Below, one piece after another: positions 37,547 to 48,549 of a stretch of DNA of 64,000 bases. The notes beneath the pieces were generated by a model that had not been told where the DNA came from, made no database searches, and saw nothing but the letters and a program-made list of their open reading frames with translations. Position 1 is the stretch's first letter. The number at the start of each line of letters is the position of its first letter. Source of the DNA: Paracidovorax wautersii (GTDB lineage Bacteria; Pseudomonadota; Gammaproteobacteria; Burkholderiales; Burkholderiaceae_C); contig WNDQ01000005.1 in NCBI GenBank assembly GCA_009912175.1, positions 43,511 through 107,510 of the forward strand. The letters are read 5' to 3'. The position numbers and the translations under genes were made by a program.

Positions 37547-38716
37547 ATGAACCCCTTCCGTTCTTCCTGGTTCCAGCGCTACCAGCTCGGCAGCCTGCTG
37601 CTGCTGGCCGTGCTGCTGGCGGTGGTGCTGCCGCTGAGCCTGGATGTGTTCCGCCTCAACCTGGTCGGCAAGTACCTGAGCTACGCCTTCGTGGCCGTCG
37701 GGCTGGTCATGCTGTGGGGCTATGGCGGCGTGCTCAGCCTGGGGCAGGGCGTGTTCTTCGGACTGGGCGGCTACGCCATGGCCATGTTCCTCAAGCTGGA
37801 GGCATCCGACCCGGTCAGCACCAAGATCCAGTCCACGCCCGGCATTCCCGACTTCATGGACTGGAACCAGCTGACCGCGCTGCCCGCGTTCTGGGAGCCC
37901 TTCAAGAGCCTGCCCTTCGCGCTGGCCGCCGTCATCGCCGTGCCGACGCTGCTGGCCTGGCTGATCGGTTTTGCCATGTTCAAGCGGCGCGTGGGCGGGG
38001 TGTATTTCGCCATCATCACGCAGGCCGTCGCGCTCATCGTGACGGTGCTCATCATCGGGCAGCAGGGCTACACCGGCGGCGTCAACGGCATCACCGACCT
38101 CAAGACCCTGCTGGGCTGGGACACGCGCACCTACAGCGCCAAGCTGGTGCTGTACTACGTCTGCGTGGCCTTGCTGCTGGGGGCCATCGTGCTGTGCCGC
38201 TGGGTGCAGACGCGCAAGCTCGGTACGCTGTTGCTGGCCATGCGCGACAAGGAAGACCGCGTGCGTTTCTCCGGCTACGACGTGGCCAATTTCAAGGTCT
38301 TCGTGTTCTGCCTGGCGGCGGCGCTCTCGGGCATCGGCGGCGCGCTGTTCACGCTGCAGGTGGGCTTCATGTCGCCCAGCTTCGTGGGCATCGTGCCCTC
38401 CATCGAGATGGTGATCTATGCCGCCGTAGGCGGGCGCATGAGCCTGGTGGGCGCGGTCTACGGAACGCTGCTGGTCAACGCCGGCAAGACGCTGTTCTCC
38501 GAGACCTTTCCTGACCTGTGGCTGTTCCTGATGGCCGCGCTGTTCATCGGCGTGACCATGGCCTTTCCCATGGGGCTGACGGGCCTGTGGGAGGCCCACG
38601 TCAAGCCCCGGCTGGCCAGCCGCCGACGGGCCGCTCCGGTTCCTGCCGAACCGCCGGTCCCTGCGTCCCCAACCCCCGCCGCGTTGCCCAAGGGCGTGCG
38701 CGAGCAGGGCGCCTGA
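37547..38716 (+). CDS. urtC: Urea/amide ABC transporter permease (UrtC/FmdF type)
   Basis: 389 residues, LivM-type permease. Landmarks: LMLWGYGGVLSLGQGVFFGLGGYAMAMFLK and the EAA-like segment RDKEDRVRFSGYDVANFKVF. The long loop after the third helix (LEASDPVSTKIQSTPGIPDFMDW) is typical for UrtC. The C-terminal tail is Pro/Ala-rich. ATG at 47 chosen over an upstream CTG/GTG-type start because of a GGAG ribosome site. Confidence 0.9.
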   Translation: MNPFRSSWFQRYQLGSLLLLAVLLAVVLPLSLDVFRLNLVGKYLSYAFVAVGLVMLWGYGGVLSLGQGVFFGLGGYAMAMFLKLEASDPVSTKIQSTPGIPDFMDWNQLTALPAFWEPFKSLPFALAAVIAVPTLLAWLIGFAMFKRRVGGVYFAIITQAVALIVTVLIIGQQGYTGGVNGITDLKTLLGWDTRTYSAKLVLYYVCVALLLGAIVLCRWVQTRKLGTLLLAMRDKEDRVRFSGYDVANFKVFVFCLAAALSGIGGALFTLQVGFMSPSFVGIVPSIEMVIYAAVGGRMSLVGAVYGTLLVNAGKTLFSETFPDLWLFLMAALFIGVTMAFPMGLTGLWEAHVKPRLASRRRAAPVPAEPPVPASPTPAALPKGVREQGA

Positions 38717-38758
38717 CCCTGTTCATCTGCCGCTGAATCTGCTGACGGAGCCCTGCCC

Positions 38759-39502
38759 ATGAGCAACACCGATTTCGCGCTCGCTGTGGAAGACCTCACG
38801 GTCTCCTTCGATGGTTTCAAGGCCATCGACGCGCTGACGCTGTACATCGACCGCGACGAGCTGCGCGTGGTCATCGGCCCCAACGGCGCGGGCAAGACCA
38901 CGCTGCTGGACCTGATCTGCGGCAAGACCCGTGCGAGCAGCGGTTCGATCAAGTTCAAGAACACCGAGCTGACGAAGTTGCCCGAGCACCAGCGTGTGCG
39001 GCTGGGCATCGGCCGCAAGTTCCAGACGCCGTCGATCTACGAGAACCTGAGCGTCTTCCAGAACCTGGAGGTGTCCTACCCAGAGGGGCGTTCGGTGTTT
39101 GGGGCGCTGGCTTTTGTCCGCACCCCGGCCGTTCGTGAGCGGGTGCAGGCCGTGGCCGAGGAGATCGGTCTGGCCGACAAGCTCGGCACCGAAGCGGGCC
39201 TGCTCTCGCATGGCCAGAAGCAGTGGCTGGAGATCGGCATGCTGCTGATGCAGGAGCCGGAGCTGTTGATGCTCGACGAGCCCATCGCGGGCATGAGCGC
39301 GCGCGAACGCGAGCTCACGGCCGAGCTGCTGCAGCGCATCTGCCGCAATCGCGCGGTGATCGTGATCGAGCACGACATGGCCTTCGTCAAGCAGATCGCG
39401 CACAAGGTGACCGTCATGCACCAGGGAAAGATCCTGGCCGAAGGGCCGATGGCGCAGGTGCAGGCCGATCCCAAGGTCATCGATGTGTATCTGGGGCATT
39501 GA
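38759..39502 (+). CDS. urtD: Urea/amide ABC transporter ATPase (UrtD type)
   Basis: 247 residues. Walker A GPNGAGKTT, the UrtD-type signature LLSHGQKQWLEIGMLL in place of the usual LSGGQ, and Walker B LLMLDEPIAGMS followed by the switch His in IVIEHDMAF. Works with UrtE at the cytoplasmic face of UrtBC. Confidence 0.9.
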   Translation: MSNTDFALAVEDLTVSFDGFKAIDALTLYIDRDELRVVIGPNGAGKTTLLDLICGKTRASSGSIKFKNTELTKLPEHQRVRLGIGRKFQTPSIYENLSVFQNLEVSYPEGRSVFGALAFVRTPAVRERVQAVAEEIGLADKLGTEAGLLSHGQKQWLEIGMLLMQEPELLMLDEPIAGMSARERELTAELLQRICRNRAVIVIEHDMAFVKQIAHKVTVMHQGKILAEGPMAQVQADPKVIDVYLGH

Positions 39503-39699
39503 GATGAAAAGGCTTTTGAGGACAGGACAGGCGAGCGCCCGAGGGGGCTCATGCCGAGGGCGGACTCCCCGCAGCGAAATCAAGGAGGAGGCCGCAGGCC
39601 GGGGGACATTCGCGGAGGGAAGTACCCAGTGCCCTTCGCACACCCCGCCGGCCTCGCAAGTTTTGCGCGGATCCACTCGAACCATGAAGGAAACGTGAG
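39503..39699 (+). other. 197-bp non-coding spacer between urtD and urtE
   Basis: Unusually long for this operon, where the other gaps are 20-50 bp. It contains several small stem-loops (GGCC-GCA-GGCC near 39594, GGG-AAGTA-CCC near 39618, GTGC-CCTTC-GCAC near 39630) and no ORF with gene-like features. No similarity to the two palindromic elements could be seen. It could be a degenerate intergenic repeat or a processing site. Confidence 0.4.
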
Positions 39700-40401
39700 A
39701 TGACCGCCATCAACCTGAACGTCCAGGACCTGCACGTCGCCTACGGCCAGAGCGAGGCGCTGCACGGCATCTCCTTCGAAGGCCACGCCAACGAAACCGT
39801 GGCCATCATGGGCCGCAACGGCATGGGCAAGACCACGCTGTTCAAAAGCCTCATGGGCGTGCTGCCCGTGCGCAGCGGCCGCATCGAAGTCGCGGGCCAG
39901 GACGTGACCCGGGACGAAAGCTTTCGCCGCGTGGCCAAGGGCATCGCCTACGTGCCGCAGGGCCGCATGATCTTCCCCACGCTCACGGTCGAGGAAAACA
40001 TCCAGACCGGCCTGGAGAACGCCAAAGACAAACACATTCCCGACGACATCTACGCGCTCTTTCCCGTACTGTGGGACATGCGCCGGCGCAAGGGCGGCAA
40101 CCTCTCGGGCGGGCAGCAGCAGCAACTGGCCATCGCCCGCGCCCTCGTGACCAACCTCCGGGTGCTGCTGCTCGACGAGCCCACCGAGGGCATCCAGCCG
40201 TCCATCATCAAGGACATCGCGCGCGCCCTGGTCGAGATCCGCAAGCAGCGCCGCATCACCATCGTCGTCTCCGAGCAGGTGCTGTCCTTTGCGCTGGACG
40301 TGGCCGACCGCCTGTTCGTCATCGAAGGCGGCCGGCTGGTGCACGAGACCACGCGCGCGGCCACCGACGAGCATCGCATCAAGTCCTACCTCTCCGTCTG
40401 A
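39700..40401 (+). CDS. urtE: Urea/amide ABC transporter ATPase (UrtE type)
   Basis: 233 residues. Walker A GRNGMGKTT, signature LSGGQQQQLAIARAL and Walker B LLLDEPTEGIQP are complete. The sequence AYGQSEALHGISFE after the first strand and the C-terminal half match UrtE/LivF. Second ATPase of the importer. Confidence 0.9.
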   Translation: MTAINLNVQDLHVAYGQSEALHGISFEGHANETVAIMGRNGMGKTTLFKSLMGVLPVRSGRIEVAGQDVTRDESFRRVAKGIAYVPQGRMIFPTLTVEENIQTGLENAKDKHIPDDIYALFPVLWDMRRRKGGNLSGGQQQQLAIARALVTNLRVLLLDEPTEGIQPSIIKDIARALVEIRKQRRITIVVSEQVLSFALDVADRLFVIEGGRLVHETTRAATDEHRIKSYLSV

Positions 40402-40452
40402 GACGGGCCGCACGCCCGCCTTGCCCATCCTCGCCATTTCAAGGAGCAACCG

Positions 40453-41493
40453 ATGATCCACGGCGATATCTCGAGCAGCGACGACACCGTGGGCGTGGCC
40501 GTCGTCAACTACAAGATGCCGCGCCTGCACACCAAAGCCGAAGTGCTGGACAACGCGCGGCGCATCGCGGCCATGGTGACCGGCCTCAAGCAGGGGCTGC
40601 CCGGCATGGACCTCGTCATCTTCCCCGAGTACAGCACGCACGGCATCATGTACGACGCTGGCGAGATGATGGCCACGGCCACCACTGTGCCGGGCGAGGA
40701 GACCGCCATCTTCGCCGAGGCCTGTCGCCAGGCCAGGGTCTGGGGCGTGTTCTCGCTCACCGGCGAGCGGCACGAGGCGCATCCGGACAAGGTGCCCTAC
40801 AACACCCTCATCCTGATGAACGACCGGGGCGAGATCGTGCAGAAGTACCGCAAGATCATGCCGTGGACGCCGATCGAGGGCTGGTATCCGGGCGATCGCA
40901 CCTACGTCAGCGACGGCCCCAAGGGCCTGAAGATCAGCCTCATCATCTGCGACGACGGCAACTACCCCGAGATCTGGCGCGACTGCGCCATGCAGGGCGC
41001 CGAGCTGATCGTGCGCTGCCAGGGCTATATGTACCCGGCCAAGGAGCAGCAGATCCTCATCAGCAAGGCCATGGCCTTTGCCAACAACTGCTACGTGGCC
41101 GTGGCCAACGCGGCCGGCTTTGACGGCGTCTACAGCTACTTCGGCCACAGCGCCGTCATCGGCTTTGACGGCCGCACGCTAGGCGAATGCGGCGAGGAAG
41201 AAAACGGCGTGCAGTACGCGGCGCTGTCCAAGCACCTGATCCGCGACTTCCGCCGCCACGGCCAGTCCGAGAACCACCTCTTCAAGCTGCTGCACCGCGG
41301 CTACACCGGCGTGCTGAATTCGCACGAGGGCGAGCGGGGCGTGGCCGACTGTCCTTATGGCTTTTACCAACGCTGGATCAACGACCCGCAAGGCACGCGC
41401 GCGGCAGTCGAAGCCCTCACGCGGCCCACGGTGGGCACGCCCGAATGCCCCATGGCCGGGCTGCCCAACGGCACCGGCGGCAGCGCTCTCTGA
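40453..41493 (+). CDS. amiE: Aliphatic amidase
   Basis: 346 residues, exactly the family length. It hydrolyses short aliphatic amides (acetamide, propionamide) to the acid and ammonia. The nitrilase-fold catalytic set is intact: E59 (VIFPEYS), K134 (QKYRKIMPW), E142 and C166 ([11 protein letters not shown]). N-terminus [20 protein letters not shown] is nearly that of Pseudomonas AmiE. Placed directly after the importer genes, so substrate taken up is hydrolysed in the cytoplasm. Confidence 0.95.
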   Translation: MIHGDISSSDDTVGVAVVNYKMPRLHTKAEVLDNARRIAAMVTGLKQGLPGMDLVIFPEYSTHGIMYDAGEMMATATTVPGEETAIFAEACRQARVWGVFSLTGERHEAHPDKVPYNTLILMNDRGEIVQKYRKIMPWTPIEGWYPGDRTYVSDGPKGLKISLIICDDGNYPEIWRDCAMQGAELIVRCQGYMYPAKEQQILISKAMAFANNCYVAVANAAGFDGVYSYFGHSAVIGFDGRTLGECGEEENGVQYAALSKHLIRDFRRHGQSENHLFKLLHRGYTGVLNSHEGERGVADCPYGFYQRWINDPQGTRAAVEALTRPTVGTPECPMAGLPNGTGGSAL

Positions 41494-41536
41494 TCTCTGA
41501 GTTTCTTTGGCACGCATCAACCTCCAGGAGTCCCTC

Positions 41537-42766
41537 ATGGCCGAAACGCTGATCCAGGTCGATCTCAAACAATCTCCCTACGAAAACCCGCAGGTGCACA
41601 ACCGCTGGCACCCCGACATTCCCATGGCCGTCTGGGTCAACCCGGGTGATGAATTCAAGCTCGAAACCTACGACTGGACGGGCGGGGCCATCGGCAACAA
41701 CGACAGTGCCGAGGACGTGCGCGACGTCGACCTCTCGACCGTGCATTTCCTGTCCGGGCCGGTCGGCGTGCGTGGCGCCGAGCCCGGCGACCTGCTGGTG
41801 GTCGACCTGCTCGACATCGGTGCGCGCGATGACAGCCTCTGGGGTTTCAACGGTTTCTTTTCCAAGCAGAACGGCGGCGGTTTCCTGACCGAGCACTTCC
41901 CGCTGGCGCAGAAATCGATCTGGGATTTCCATGGCCTGTACACCCGCAGCCGCCACATTCCAGGCGTGAACTTCGCGGGCCTGATCCACCCGGGCCTCAT
42001 CGGCTGCCTGCCCGACGCCGCCATGCTGCAAGCCTGGAACAGCCGGGAAGCCGAGCTGATCGCCACTGACCCGGACCGCGTGCCCGGCCTGGCCAACCCG
42101 CCCAGCGCGCCCACCGCCCACATGGGCAAGCTGCAAGGCCCGGCGCGCGACCAGGCGGCGGCCGAAGGCGCGCGCACCGTGCCGCCGCGCGAGCACGGCG
42201 GCAACTGCGACATCAAGGACCTCTCGCGCGGCTCGCGTGTGTTCTTCCCGGTCTATGTCGAAGGAGCCGGCCTGTCGGTGGGCGACCTGCACTTCAGCCA
42301 GGGCGATGGCGAGATCACCTTCTGCGGCGCCATTGAAATGGCCGGCTGGGGGCACATGAAAGTCAGCCTGATCAAGGGTGGCATGGCCAAGTACGGCATC
42401 AAGAACCCCATCTTCAAGCCCAGCCCCGTCGTGCCGAACTACAAGGACTACCTGATCTTCGAGGGCGTCTCGGTGGACGAGGGCGGCCGCCAGCACTACC
42501 TGGACGTCACCGTGGCCTACCGCCAGGCGTGCCTGAACGCCATCGAATACCTCAAGAAGTTCGGCTACAGCGGCGCCCAGGCCTATTCCATTTTGGGCAC
42601 GGCACCGGTGCAGGGCCACATCAGCGGCGTGGTCGACGTGCCCAACGCCTGTGCCACGCTGTGGTTGCCCACCGAGATCTTCGACTTCGACATCAACCCC
42701 ACGGCGGCCGGCCCCGTGCGCATGCTCGACGGCAGCATCGACATGCCGGTCGCGCCCGACAAATGA
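41537..42766 (+). CDS. fmdA: Formamidase
   Basis: 409 residues, matching the Methylophilus FmdA size. It belongs to the acetamidase/formamidase (FmdA/AmdA) family, unrelated to AmiE: HNRWHPDIPMAVWVNPGDEF, DLLVVDLLDIGA, GGNCDIKDLSRGSRVFFPVYVEGAGLSVGD in part, and LKKFGYSGAQAYSILG. Releases ammonia from formamide. The start at 41537 has a CAGGAG ribosome site; a longer start at 41507 would lack one. Confidence 0.92.
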   Translation: MAETLIQVDLKQSPYENPQVHNRWHPDIPMAVWVNPGDEFKLETYDWTGGAIGNNDSAEDVRDVDLSTVHFLSGPVGVRGAEPGDLLVVDLLDIGARDDSLWGFNGFFSKQNGGGFLTEHFPLAQKSIWDFHGLYTRSRHIPGVNFAGLIHPGLIGCLPDAAMLQAWNSREAELIATDPDRVPGLANPPSAPTAHMGKLQGPARDQAAAEGARTVPPREHGGNCDIKDLSRGSRVFFPVYVEGAGLSVGDLHFSQGDGEITFCGAIEMAGWGHMKVSLIKGGMAKYGIKNPIFKPSPVVPNYKDYLIFEGVSVDEGGRQHYLDVTVAYRQACLNAIEYLKKFGYSGAQAYSILGTAPVQGHISGVVDVPNACATLWLPTEIFDFDINPTAAGPVRMLDGSIDMPVAPDK

Positions 42767-42787
42767 AGCCGAACCAGGACTGTCTTC

Positions 42788-43144
42788 ATGCCCACCTATG
42801 AATACGCCTGCCCCCAGTGCGGGGGCTTCGAGACCTGGCGCAGCATGGCCGAGCGCAACGAAGCCGCGGCCTGCCCGGCTTGCCAGGCGCCCTCGCCACG
42901 CGTGTGGGCGACGGCCCCGCGCCTGGCCTGCCTGTCGGGCAAGACCCGCCGCGCGCACGAGACCAACGAGCGTGCGCGCCACGCGCCGCGCAGTTCACGC
43001 GACGGCGCGGACGGCAGCTATGGGATGCGCCATCCGGCCGGCTGCGGTTGCTGCACCACCGGCACACGCCGCTCGGCGACCGTGACCGCGCCCGACGGTG
43101 CCAAGACCTTCGTGGGCAAACGGCCGTGGATGATCAGCCACTGA
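42788..43144 (+). CDS. fmdB: FmdB-type zinc-ribbon protein
   Basis: 118 residues. N-terminal MPTYEYACPQCGGFETWR plus ACPACQAP form the two Cys knuckles of the FmdB/CxxC zinc ribbon; a second Cys group (GCGCC) occurs near residue 83. FmdB lies beside formamidase in Methylophilus and is considered regulatory, though its biochemical role is not established. It starts 21 bp after fmdA. Confidence 0.85.
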   Translation: MPTYEYACPQCGGFETWRSMAERNEAAACPACQAPSPRVWATAPRLACLSGKTRRAHETNERARHAPRSSRDGADGSYGMRHPAGCGCCTTGTRRSATVTAPDGAKTFVGKRPWMISH

Positions 43145-43168
43145 CGCTGGCGGACCTGCCGCAGCAGC

Positions 43169-43639
43169 TCAGAACACCTGCAACAGCGCCAGCGTCATGA
43201 AGACATAACGCAGCAGCTTGCCGATGGCCATGTAGGCCACGCAGGGCCAGAAGGGCAGGCGCAGCCAGCCGGCTACGGCCGTGAGCGGGTCGCCCACGAT
43301 GGGCAGCCACGACAGCAGGCAGGCCTTGGGGCCGAACCGCTCCAACCAGGCCAGCGCCCGGGTGTGGCTGGAGGACGCGGTGTGGCGGTACTTGTCGGCC
43401 GCCTTGTGGGCGCCGTAGCCCATCCACCAGTTGAGTGCGCCGCCCAGCGTGTTGCCGACCGTGGCGACCGCGATGGCGGGCCAGAGCATGGACGGGTTGA
43501 GCTTGGCCAGGCCGAAGACGGCGGGCTCCGAGCCCATGGGCAGCAGTGTGGCCGACAGGAAGGACACCACGAAGACGGTGCTGAGCCCGTACTCGGGCAG
43601 CGACAGCCAGTTCAGCAGTGTGTCGATCCATGCTTGCAT
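43169..43639 (-). CDS. YqaA-family (DedA/SNARE-associated-like) inner membrane protein
   Basis: 156 residues with four to five hydrophobic segments. The motif GSEPAVFGLAKL, then GNTLGGALNWWMGYG and LPIVGDPLTAVAGWLRLPFW place it in the YqaA group of the DedA-like superfamily, which has been linked to lipid carrier translocation and membrane homeostasis. Convergent with fmdB, divergent from dusB. Confidence 0.82.
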   Translation of the reverse strand: MQAWIDTLLNWLSLPEYGLSTVFVVSFLSATLLPMGSEPAVFGLAKLNPSMLWPAIAVATVGNTLGGALNWWMGYGAHKAADKYRHTASSSHTRALAWLERFGPKACLLSWLPIVGDPLTAVAGWLRLPFWPCVAYMAIGKLLRYVFMTLALLQVF

Positions 43640-43689
43640 GGCGCCGCAGTATAGGGGGCGCTGATGCGGACCCAGGCGAGTCGCGCATT

Positions 43690-43719
43690 TCGCTTTCCGA
43701 AACCGGACGCGGCTATACT
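43690..43719 (+). promoter_or_regulatory. Probable sigma-70 promoter of dusB-fis
   Basis: TATACT at 43714-43719 is a good -10 box. The best -35 candidate about 17 bp upstream (CGCTTT/CTTTCC near 43691-43697) is weak. The transcript would carry a leader of about 85 nt before the dusB ATG at 43810. In enterobacteria this promoter is strongly growth-rate controlled through fis; here that is inference. Confidence 0.5.
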
Positions 43720-43809
43720 CTTGCCTCTTTTTTCAGCAAGCCTCGATGGTGATCGGGTGCCTTGCGCCTTCGACCACCCCACGCTCCAAGTTCTCTTCGC
43801 AAGCCTGCC

Positions 43810-44889
43810 ATGCAGATCGGCCCCATTCCATTGCCGAATCGCCTGTTCGTCGCGCCCATGGCGGGTGTCACGGACCGGCCGTTTCGCCAGCTGTGCAAAC
43901 GGCTGGGGGCCGGTTACGCCGTCAGCGAAATGGTGACCTCGCGGCGCGAGCTGTGGAACAGCCTCAAGACCTCGCGCCGGGCCAATCATGAGGGCGAGTC
44001 GGCGCCGATCGCGGTGCAGATCGCGGGCACCGAGCCGCACGAGATGGCGGACGCCGCGCGCTACAACATCGACCGCGGCGCCCAGATCATCGACATCAAC
44101 ATGGGCTGCCCGGCCAAGAAGGTGTGCAACAAGTGGGCGGGCTCGGCCCTGATGCAGGACGAGGCGCTGGCCCTGTCCATCGTCGAGGCCGTGGTCGCCG
44201 CCAGCGCGCCGCAGGGCGTGCCCGTCACGCTCAAGATGCGCACCGGCTGGTGCCAGCAGCACAAGAACGCCGTGGCCATCGCGCGCGCGGCCGAGGCGGC
44301 AGGCGTGCAGATGTTGACCATTCATGGCCGCACGCGTGAGCAGGGCTACAAGGGCGCCGCCGAGTACGACACGGTGGCCGCCGTCAAGGCCGCCGTGCGT
44401 GTGCCGGTGGTGGTCAATGGCGACATCGACAGCCCCGAGAAGGCGCAGGCGGCGCTGGCCGCCAGCGGCGCCGATGCGCTCATGGTCGGGCGTGCGGCCC
44501 AGGGCCGGCCGTGGATCTTTCGCGAGATCGGCCACTTTCTGGCCACCGGCGAGCACCTGCCGCCGCCGCGCGTGGACGACGTGCGGGCGCTGCTGCTCGA
44601 GCACCTGCTCGAACACTACGCGCTCTACGGCGACCACACGGGCGTGCGCAGCGCGCGCAAGCACATCGGCTGGTACGTGCGCGCACTGCCGGGCGGCGAA
44701 GACTTTCGCCAGCGCATGAACCAGATCGAGGACACGCAGGCACAGTGGCAGGCTGTGCGCGACTATTTCGACGAACTGGGCACCCGCTGCGAGCGGCTGC
44801 CCGTGTGGACGGGCGCAGGCGGGCTGGAAGAAGAAAACCCAAGCGATACCCAGACCAACGACGACAGAAAGATGGAGCTCTGCGCATGA
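43810..44889 (+). CDS. dusB: tRNA-dihydrouridine synthase B
   Basis: 359 residues. FMN TIM-barrel with VAPMAGVTDRPFRQLCKRLG, the catalytic Cys in NMGCPAKKVCNKWAGSALM, and TIHGRTREQGYKG for FMN phosphate binding. Reduces specific uridines in the tRNA D-loop. The stop overlaps the fis start (ATGA), the classic dusB-fis operon of proteobacteria. Confidence 0.93.
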   Translation: MQIGPIPLPNRLFVAPMAGVTDRPFRQLCKRLGAGYAVSEMVTSRRELWNSLKTSRRANHEGESAPIAVQIAGTEPHEMADAARYNIDRGAQIIDINMGCPAKKVCNKWAGSALMQDEALALSIVEAVVAASAPQGVPVTLKMRTGWCQQHKNAVAIARAAEAAGVQMLTIHGRTREQGYKGAAEYDTVAAVKAAVRVPVVVNGDIDSPEKAQAALAASGADALMVGRAAQGRPWIFREIGHFLATGEHLPPPRVDDVRALLLEHLLEHYALYGDHTGVRSARKHIGWYVRALPGGEDFRQRMNQIEDTQAQWQAVRDYFDELGTRCERLPVWTGAGGLEEENPSDTQTNDDRKMELCA

Positions 44890-45122
44890 GCAAAAAAAAT
44901 ATCGAGGAGAGCGTGCGTGACAGCCTGGAAAGCTATTTCGACGACCTGCGCGGCGAGGAGCCGCATGGCCTGCACGACATGCTCACCCGCATGGTCGAGC
45001 GCCCGCTGCTGGAAGTGGTGATGGCGCGCGCCGACAACAACCAGTCCCGTGCCGCCGAGTGGCTCGGGCTCAACCGCAACACGCTGCGCAAGAAGCTGCT
45101 CGACCACAAGCTGATCAAGTAA
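44886..45122 (+). CDS. fis: Fis-family nucleoid-associated DNA-binding protein
   Basis: 78 residues, shorter than the 98-residue E. coli protein at its N-terminus as is normal in betaproteobacteria. The C-terminal [24 protein letters not shown] is highly conserved. Regulates rRNA and growth genes and bends DNA. Starts within the dusB stop codon. Confidence 0.93.
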   Translation: MSKKNIEESVRDSLESYFDDLRGEEPHGLHDMLTRMVERPLLEVVMARADNNQSRAAEWLGLNRNTLRKKLLDHKLIK

Positions 45123-45170
45123 GCCCGGCCGCCGCCTGCCTCTCATTTATTTCCCGACCCTCGCCAGACC

Positions 45171-46769
<1,599 letters not shown>

Positions 46770-46880
46770 GGCGCAACCGGCGCCGGCTGCCCCGCGTCGC
46801 AGCCGGTCGGCCGGCATCGCTCGGCCGGCAATGAGCCCACGCGGCCGTCGCTGCGGGATTGTGCCGGCTGGGCGCCGGGT

Positions 46881-47738
46881 TCAGTGCGAGCCGCCGGTCG
46901 AGCGGATGGCCGCGCCCAGCGTGCGCAGCGCCCGCCGGGCCTGCGCGTCGGTTTGATTCGAATACAGCAGCACATCGCGTGCCGGCAAGGGCGGCAGCCC
47001 GAGCCGTGCCCCCACGTCGACCGTGCCGGCGGGCGCCACGCGCTGGCCCAGTGCCGCCACGGCCAGGCCGGCACAGACCGCGGCACCGATGGTCGTCACA
47101 CCACCCCCCACAAAGACTTCGCGCCAGGCGATGCCGGCATCGTCCAGGGCGCCGACCGCCATGCTGCGCACGCCGCAAGGCTGGGCCTGGGTCGCCAGCC
47201 GCAGCGGCTGCCCGGGCGCGTGCTCGAAATCGGCGGTCGCCATCCAGCCGAAGGACTCCGCCAGGATCACTTCGCCATCGAGCCGGCGGCTGTCATGCTG
47301 CAGGACGATGGCGGCGTCGAGCGTCCCCTGATCGAAGGCGTCGAGGATCTCCCGCGAGGACGCCACGCGCACCTCCAGCACCAGCCCCGGCTCCGCATCG
47401 TGCATGCGGCGCAGCAGCAGCGGCAGTTCCGCCCCGACCACATGGTGGCTGATGCCCGCCACCAGCCGGCGCTGGCCGGTCCCGAAGGCGCCCAGCGCGC
47501 CCTGGTGGGCCGCGACCAGCGCACGCGCCGGCCCCAGGAAAGCCGCGCCGTCCGACGACAGCCGAACCTGGCGCGGCGTGCGCTCGAGCAGGCGGCGGCC
47601 CAGGCCCGCTTCAAGCCGCTGGATCTTCAGGCTCACGGCTGACTGCCCGGTGTCCAGCGCTTCGGCCGCCCGGGTGAAGCTCTTGAGGTCCGCCGCGAGA
47701 ACGAAGGCCTGCACGGCCTCGATGTCCAGGGATTTCAT
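46881..47738 (-). CDS. LysR-family transcriptional regulator
   Basis: 285 residues. Winged HTH at the N-terminus (VQAFVLAADLKSFTRAAEAL, TGQSAVSLKIQRLEAGLG) and a LysR effector domain. Divergent from the DUF4865 gene, an arrangement known in many proteobacteria; the operator repeats at 47748 lie between them, so it probably controls that gene and itself. Confidence 0.87.
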   Translation of the reverse strand: MKSLDIEAVQAFVLAADLKSFTRAAEALDTGQSAVSLKIQRLEAGLGRRLLERTPRQVRLSSDGAAFLGPARALVAAHQGALGAFGTGQRRLVAGISHHVVGAELPLLLRRMHDAEPGLVLEVRVASSREILDAFDQGTLDAAIVLQHDSRRLDGEVILAESFGWMATADFEHAPGQPLRLATQAQPCGVRSMAVGALDDAGIAWREVFVGGGVTTIGAAVCAGLAVAALGQRVAPAGTVDVGARLGLPPLPARDVLLYSNQTDAQARRALRTLGAAIRSTGGSH

Positions 47739-47747
47739 GGCTGGATC

Positions 47748-47795
47748 ATTTCAAATTCGAATCATTGAAATATTCTGCCATCGTATTTCAAAATG
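47748..47795. promoter_or_regulatory. LysR-type operator region between the regulator and the DUF4865 gene
   Basis: ATTTCAA (47748-47754) and TTGAAAT (47765-47771) form a 7-bp inverted repeat with a 10-bp spacer, and a further TATTTCAAAATGATTGA stretch follows near 47781-47797. Repeated half-sites in an AT-rich divergent region are typical of LysR recognition and activation sites. Confidence 0.55.
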
Positions 47796-47872
47796 ATTGA
47801 GGCCGTCCTAAGCTGTGTTCCGGCCGCTGGGTTTCCAGCGCACCTCGTTCTGACTCATGAAGGACTTGAACC

Positions 47873-48454
47873 ATGCTGACGGCCTACTACGTGCATCGAC
47901 TGCCCGCCGACTACGACACCGGCATCATCCAGCGGCGTGCCCGCGAGCGAGGAAAGCTCTGGGACGCGACCCCGGATCTGTATTTCAAGGGTTTTCTGCT
48001 GCGCGAGGCGGGCCGCCATGGCGCCACCGAGAACAACTATGCGTCGTTCTACCTGTGGCGGCATGATCAGGCCTTCCGCGACTTCCTGACGCAGGGCCAC
48101 TATCGCAACGTGACCAACAGCTTCGGGCGCGCCGGCATCCAGAGCCAGGTGGTGCTCGATGCCCGCAAGGGCGCGGGGGCGGCGGCGGCGCGTTTTGCGC
48201 TGCTCGACGCGTTCGACATCCCCGCCGACGCGGACCTGGACGAGGCGCTGCGGCGCGAGACCACCCGCAACCGCGACGAGGCCGCGCGGCCGGGCACCGT
48301 CGCCGCGGCCGTCAGCCTGGACACTCAGCGGTGGCGTTTCACCCGGATCCGGCTCAGCGAGGGCGAGCCGGATGCATCAGCCGGCGGCACGCTCTACCAG
48401 ATCCTTCACCTGGCGCAGCCGCTGCTGCACACCCTCGCGCCAGGCCTTGAATGA
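47873..48454 (+). CDS. DUF4865 family protein
   Basis: 193 residues. The start MLTAYYVHRLPADYDTGIIQ, FKGFLLRE and NNYASFYLWRHDQAFRDFL are the DUF4865 pattern. Function is unknown; the fold is probably ferredoxin-like, similar to small monooxygenase or dimeric barrel proteins. Divergent LysR gene suggests inducible expression. Confidence 0.72.
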   Translation: MLTAYYVHRLPADYDTGIIQRRARERGKLWDATPDLYFKGFLLREAGRHGATENNYASFYLWRHDQAFRDFLTQGHYRNVTNSFGRAGIQSQVVLDARKGAGAAAARFALLDAFDIPADADLDEALRRETTRNRDEAARPGTVAAAVSLDTQRWRFTRIRLSEGEPDASAGGTLYQILHLAQPLLHTLAPGLE

Positions 48455-48549
48455 CCCACGGCCCGCCGGCGCGCGTGCCGCGCTCCGCGCCCGGCGGGGC
48501 CAGGCCGACGGCCTGGCTCATGGTGCGCGGACACAAGACCTGAAGACTT

